A DNA stretch of 64,000 bases, taken from Mycolicibacterium sp. (GTDB taxonomy: Bacteria > Actinomycetota > Actinomycetes > Mycobacteriales > Mycobacteriaceae). Positions 61,053 through 64,000 of the stretch are shown piece after piece (position 1 is the first letter of the stretch; each line of letters starts with the position of its first letter). The position numbers were made by a program, and so were the translations under genes. The stretch is from NCBI GenBank assembly GCA_020637165.1, contig JACJWN010000011.1, positions 1 to 64,000 of the forward strand, written 5' to 3'. A model generated the notes under the pieces. That model was not told where the DNA came from. It saw only the letters and a list, made by a program, of their open reading frames with translations, and ran no database searches.

Positions 61053-62119
61053 CAGCGCCCGACGAAAGGACGCAGTTCGGTGAAGTTCCGCCGCCGGACG
61101 GCCGGGTCGCCGCGGCAGCCCGACGGCGTCAGGATCTGCTGACCAAACCGCGCGGGGCGCTGGGCCGGCTGGAGGATCTGTCGGTGTGGGTCTCGGCATG
61201 CCAGGGCCAATGCCCACCGAAGCAGTTCGAGCGCGCCAGGGTGGTGGTGTTCGCCGGGGACCACGGGGTGGTGGGCCAGGGGGTATCGGCCTATCCCGCC
61301 GAGGTGACCGCCCAGATGCTGGACAACATCGAGGGCGGCGGCGCGGCCATCAACTCACTCGCCGAGATTGCGGGCGCGACGGTTCGGGTGGTCGATATCG
61401 CGGTGGATCGCGAATCCCCCTCCGGCTCAGAGCGTTACAAGATTCGCCGCTCCAGCGGCAATATCGCGGTGCAGGACGCGCTGAGTCACGACGAGACGGT
61501 TGCGGCGGTGGCGGCCGGCCGCCGGATCGCCGATGAGGAGGTCGACGCCGGCGCCGACCTCCTCATCGCCGGCGATATGGGAATTGGGAATACCACTGCG
61601 GCAACGACATTGGTGGCAGCCCTGACCGATACCGAACCGGTGTTGGCGGTGGGCCGGGGAACCGGTATCGACGACTCGGCATGGTCGCGCAAGACTGCGG
61701 TGGTGCGCGACGCGCTCTACCGGTCCAGACCTGTTCGCTCCGATCCGCTGGCGCTGCTGGTCGCTTGCGGCGGAGCGGATCTGGCGGCGATGGCCGGCTT
61801 CTGCGCCCAGGCCGCTGTGCGGCGCACACCGTTACTGCTCGACGGATTGGTGGTGACCGCCGCCGCACTGCTGGCCGAACGGATGGCGCCGGGCGCGCGG
61901 GCCTGGTGGCAGGCCGGGCACCGCTCCCCCGAACCATCGCACGGGCTGGCCTTGGCGGAGCTGGGCCTGCAACCCTTGATCGACCTCGGCCTGCGCCTCG
62001 GTGAGGGCACCGGGGCAGCGGTGGCGCTGCCGGTGGTGCGTGCCGCGGTGGCTGCACTGGCCGCGATGGCGACGTTCGATCAGGCCGGGGTGTCGAACCG
62101 CCCAGCCGAATCGTCGTGA
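61049..62119 (+). CDS. cobT: Nicotinate-nucleotide:DMB phosphoribosyltransferase CobT
   Basis: A 356-residue enzyme that makes alpha-ribazole phosphate from nicotinate mononucleotide and dimethylbenzimidazole, the lower ligand of B12. Motifs are [29 protein letters not shown], the [14 protein letters not shown] core and [16 protein letters not shown]. The catalytic Glu is expected in the C-terminal [14 protein letters not shown]. The GTG overlaps the cobU stop, and its stop overlaps cobS. The frame is open upstream within cobU. It corresponds to Rv2207. Confidence 0.95.
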   Translation: MTAPDERTQFGEVPPPDGRVAAAARRRQDLLTKPRGALGRLEDLSVWVSACQGQCPPKQFERARVVVFAGDHGVVGQGVSAYPAEVTAQMLDNIEGGGAAINSLAEIAGATVRVVDIAVDRESPSGSERYKIRRSSGNIAVQDALSHDETVAAVAAGRRIADEEVDAGADLLIAGDMGIGNTTAATTLVAALTDTEPVLAVGRGTGIDDSAWSRKTAVVRDALYRSRPVRSDPLALLVACGGADLAAMAGFCAQAAVRRTPLLLDGLVVTAAALLAERMAPGARAWWQAGHRSPEPSHGLALAELGLQPLIDLGLRLGEGTGAAVALPVVRAAVAALAAMATFDQAGVSNRPAESS

Positions 62120-62871
62120 TCCGCGCGCTGACCGGGGCCTTCGCCTTCGCCACCGTCCTGCCCCTGCCGGGGGGCGGCGCGCCGCCGGGCCGGGCCATGC
62201 TGACCGCCCTGCCGGTCACCGGCGCCGCCCTCGGGGCGCTGACGGCAGGGGTTGCCTGGGGTGCGACCGAGGTGTTCGGAGCCGGAAGTGCGCTCCCGGG
62301 GCTGCTGGCGGTCACCGTCCTGCTGGCGGCCACCCGCGGTCTGCACGTCGATGGGCTGTCCGACACCATCGACGGCCTGGGTTGTTACGGCCCGCCGGCG
62401 CGAGCACTGGCAGTGATGCGCGACGGCAGCGCCGGACCGCTGGGCGTGGCCGCCGTCGTCCTGGTGCTCGGCCTGAGCGCCTTCTCCTTCTCCGCGCTGA
62501 TGACCGATCCCGGTGGCTGGCGCGGCGCCCTGGCGGTGGCCGTTGCCGTGCTCTGTGGCCGGGTGGCCGTCGTCATCGGTTGCCGGCGCGGCATCCCTGC
62601 CGCATCGGGAAGCACGTTGGGCGCACTGGTTGCGGGCAGCCAGCCCCCGGCGGTCCTGCTGGGCTGGACTGCGGCGGTGGCCGGAGCAGCCGTGCCGATC
62701 ACCACCTCAGGGTGGCCGGGCCCGCTCGCCGCGATTGCCGGATTACTCTGCGCGGCAATGTTTATCAACCACTGCGTGCGCAGATTCGGTGGAATCACCG
62801 GCGATGTGCTCGGAGCGGCCGTCGAGGTGGCGACGACCGTGACGGCCCTCGCACTGGCGGCTATCGTCTAG
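62116..62871 (+). CDS. cobS: Cobalamin synthase CobS (CobV)
   Basis: A 251-residue polytopic membrane enzyme that joins AdoCbi-GDP with alpha-ribazole (phosphate) to give adenosylcobalamin (phosphate). It starts [18 protein letters not shown], the conserved first loop, and has [17 protein letters not shown] with the Asp metal site and [11 protein letters not shown]. About six TM helices are visible. The GTG overlaps the cobT stop. With cobU and cobT it completes nucleotide-loop assembly in one transcript. It corresponds to Rv2208. Confidence 0.95.
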   Translation: MIRALTGAFAFATVLPLPGGGAPPGRAMLTALPVTGAALGALTAGVAWGATEVFGAGSALPGLLAVTVLLAATRGLHVDGLSDTIDGLGCYGPPARALAVMRDGSAGPLGVAAVVLVLGLSAFSFSALMTDPGGWRGALAVAVAVLCGRVAVVIGCRRGIPAASGSTLGALVAGSQPPAVLLGWTAAVAGAAVPITTSGWPGPLAAIAGLLCAAMFINHCVRRFGGITGDVLGAAVEVATTVTALALAAIV

Positions 62872-62997
62872 CCCCCGACGGTTGGCAAAGCCCGCACGAC
62901 CCGTTGCCGGTCGCGGTAGTGTCGACATCGCGGCTTGCCGCAGGACCAGAATTGCCTGGCGCACGATACGAATTGACGATGGCGACGAGGAATTACC

Positions 62998-64000
62998 GTG
63001 GGCTCACTTGCAACCGAAGATGACGACACCGAAATCTCCACCGGCCCACTGAGATCCGCGCTTCGAAGTATGCGATTGCCGGTGTTCATCCCGGCGTCGG
63101 TGGTGATCCTGGCGATGATCGCCTTCGCCGTCATCTATTCAACGACGGCGGCGAACGCCTTCAACGTGCTCAACAAGGCCATCACGGCGACCGTCGGCTG
63201 GTGGTACGTCCTGATCGTGACCGCCTTCGTCGTCTTCGCGCTTTATTGCGGCATCTCCAGGATCGGCACCATCCGACTCGGCCGCGACATCGAGAAGCCC
63301 GAGTTCAGCTTCGGGGCCTGGCTGGCCATGCTGTTCAGCGCCGGTATGGGCATCGGGCTGGTGTTCTACGGGGTGGCCGAACCGCTGACCCACTACGTCC
63401 ACCCGCCGGCCTCCCTGGGGCTGGAGGGGTCGACCGACCCGGCCGCCAACCAGGCCATGGCGCTGACCATCTTCCACTGGGGCTTGCACGCCTGGGGCAT
63501 CTACGTCGTCATCGGGCTCGGGATGGCCTATATGACCTACCGGCGCGGGCGTCCGCTGTCGGTGCGCTGGCTGCTGGAACCGCTGATCGGGCGCGCGCGG
63601 GTCGAGGGTCCGATCGGTCACGCCGTCGACGTCGTCGCCGTCGTAGGCACCCTGTTCGGCGTCGCGACCTCGCTCGGATTCGGAATCACCCAGATCGCCG
63701 CAGGACTGGAGTACCTCGGCTGGATCACCGTCAACAACTGGTGGACGGTGGCCATGATCGGCATCGTCACCGCGATCGCCACGGCATCGGTGGTCAGTGG
63801 TGTCAGCAAGGGCCTGAAATGGTTGTCCAACATCAACATGGTGCTGGCCGGCGCACTGGCCGCGTTCGTGCTGCTGCTGGGACCGACGCTGTTCCTGCTT
63901 CGCGACTGGGTGCAGAACCTCGGTATCTACGTCCAGTGGCTGCCACAGCTGGCCCTGCGCACCGGTCCTTTCACCGACGGCGACTGGCTGGGCAGCTGGA
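62998..64000 (+). CDS. BCCT-family compatible solute transporter, N-terminal part
   Basis: The first 334 residues of a betaine/carnitine/choline transporter; the gene runs off the window edge. A short acidic cytoplasmic tail (1-30, TEDDDTEIST) leads to TM1 (about 38-58). BCCT hallmarks are EFSFGAWLAMLFSAGMGIGL, VFYGVAEPLTHY and the Trp-rich FHWGLHAWGIYVV, whose Trp residues line the substrate site, and GTLFGVATSLGFG. A betaine-type substrate driven by sodium is likely but cannot be fixed. GAGGA lies 6-7 nt before the GTG. It is not at this place in H37Rv. Confidence 0.9.
   Translation, partial: MGSLATEDDDTEISTGPLRSALRSMRLPVFIPASVVILAMIAFAVIYSTTAANAFNVLNKAITATVGWWYVLIVTAFVVFALYCGISRIGTIRLGRDIEKPEFSFGAWLAMLFSAGMGIGLVFYGVAEPLTHYVHPPASLGLEGSTDPAANQAMALTIFHWGLHAWGIYVVIGLGMAYMTYRRGRPLSVRWLLEPLIGRARVEGPIGHAVDVVAVVGTLFGVATSLGFGITQIAAGLEYLGWITVNNWWTVAMIGIVTAIATASVVSGVSKGLKWLSNINMVLAGALAAFVLLLGPTLFLLRDWVQNLGIYVQWLPQLALRTGPFTDGDWLGSW

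Noticed and set aside
62872-62997. Small gene between cobS and the BCCT transporter
   Set aside because: An ATG at 62979 is out of frame with the transporter and gives no credible product; the SD GAGGA belongs to GTG 62998.

Overview
The window is a piece of a high-GC actinobacterial chromosome, almost certainly from a mycobacterium that is not M. tuberculosis. The gene order closely follows the M. tuberculosis H37Rv block Rv2144c to Rv2208 (named from memory, not by search). GTG starts and 4-nt ATGA/GTGA overlaps are common, several promoters look leaderless, and mycobacteria-specific genes are present (wag31, mptA, mptC, pimB', mmpS3, ctaF). Several H37Rv genes of this interval are absent: the PE_PGRS-containing block between murE and pbpB, the insertion sequences, the metF-like Rv2172c and fadD15. 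No rRNA, tRNA, CRISPR array or insertion sequence was seen.

Region 1 (1-22.3 kb, minus strand) is the dcw division and cell-wall cluster. In transcription order it runs mraZ, rsmH, an FtsL-like gene, pbpB, murE, murF, mraY, murD, ftsW, murG, murC, ftsQ, ftsZ, yfiH, yggS, sepF, yggT, wag31 and a small membrane protein. It makes lipid II (MurC-G, MraY), flips or polymerises it (FtsW, PbpB) and places the machinery (FtsZ, SepF, FtsQ, Wag31). Upstream of mraZ lie two opposed arrays of 10-bp-spaced TGGGG-type MraZ boxes and an intrinsic terminator that ends the DUF3040 gene.

Region 2 (22.6-39.4 kb) carries a GNAT enzyme, lppM, idsA2, the mannosyltransferases mptA, mptC and pimB' for LM/LAM and PIM synthesis, the kinase pknL divergent from its DNA-binding neighbour, aroG, an exoribonuclease, an acyltransferase, an ArsA-like ATPase with small partners, a putative exported HExxH metallopeptidase and the NlpC/P60 hydrolase ripC.

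Region 3 (39.5-50.8 kb) holds a small Cys-rich protein, a DEDDh/GIY-YIG nuclease, trpD, the respiratory genes ctaE-qcrCAB and ctaC-ctaF, mmpS3 and a DUF2561-type membrane protein. About 530 bp after qcrB hold a strong hairpin but no convincing gene.

Region 4 (51-64 kb) holds asnB, then a tightly coupled three-gene cassette (double zinc-ribbon membrane protein, sedolisin-type S53 protease, membrane-anchored exported protein) that has no counterpart between asnB and adoK in H37Rv. Next come adoK, an Rv2203-like protein, an IscA/ErpA-type protein, glycerate kinase, a DUF3043 protein, cobU-cobT-cobS and the start of a BCCT transporter cut by the window edge. The sedolisin cassette is the best candidate here for an undescribed functional unit.
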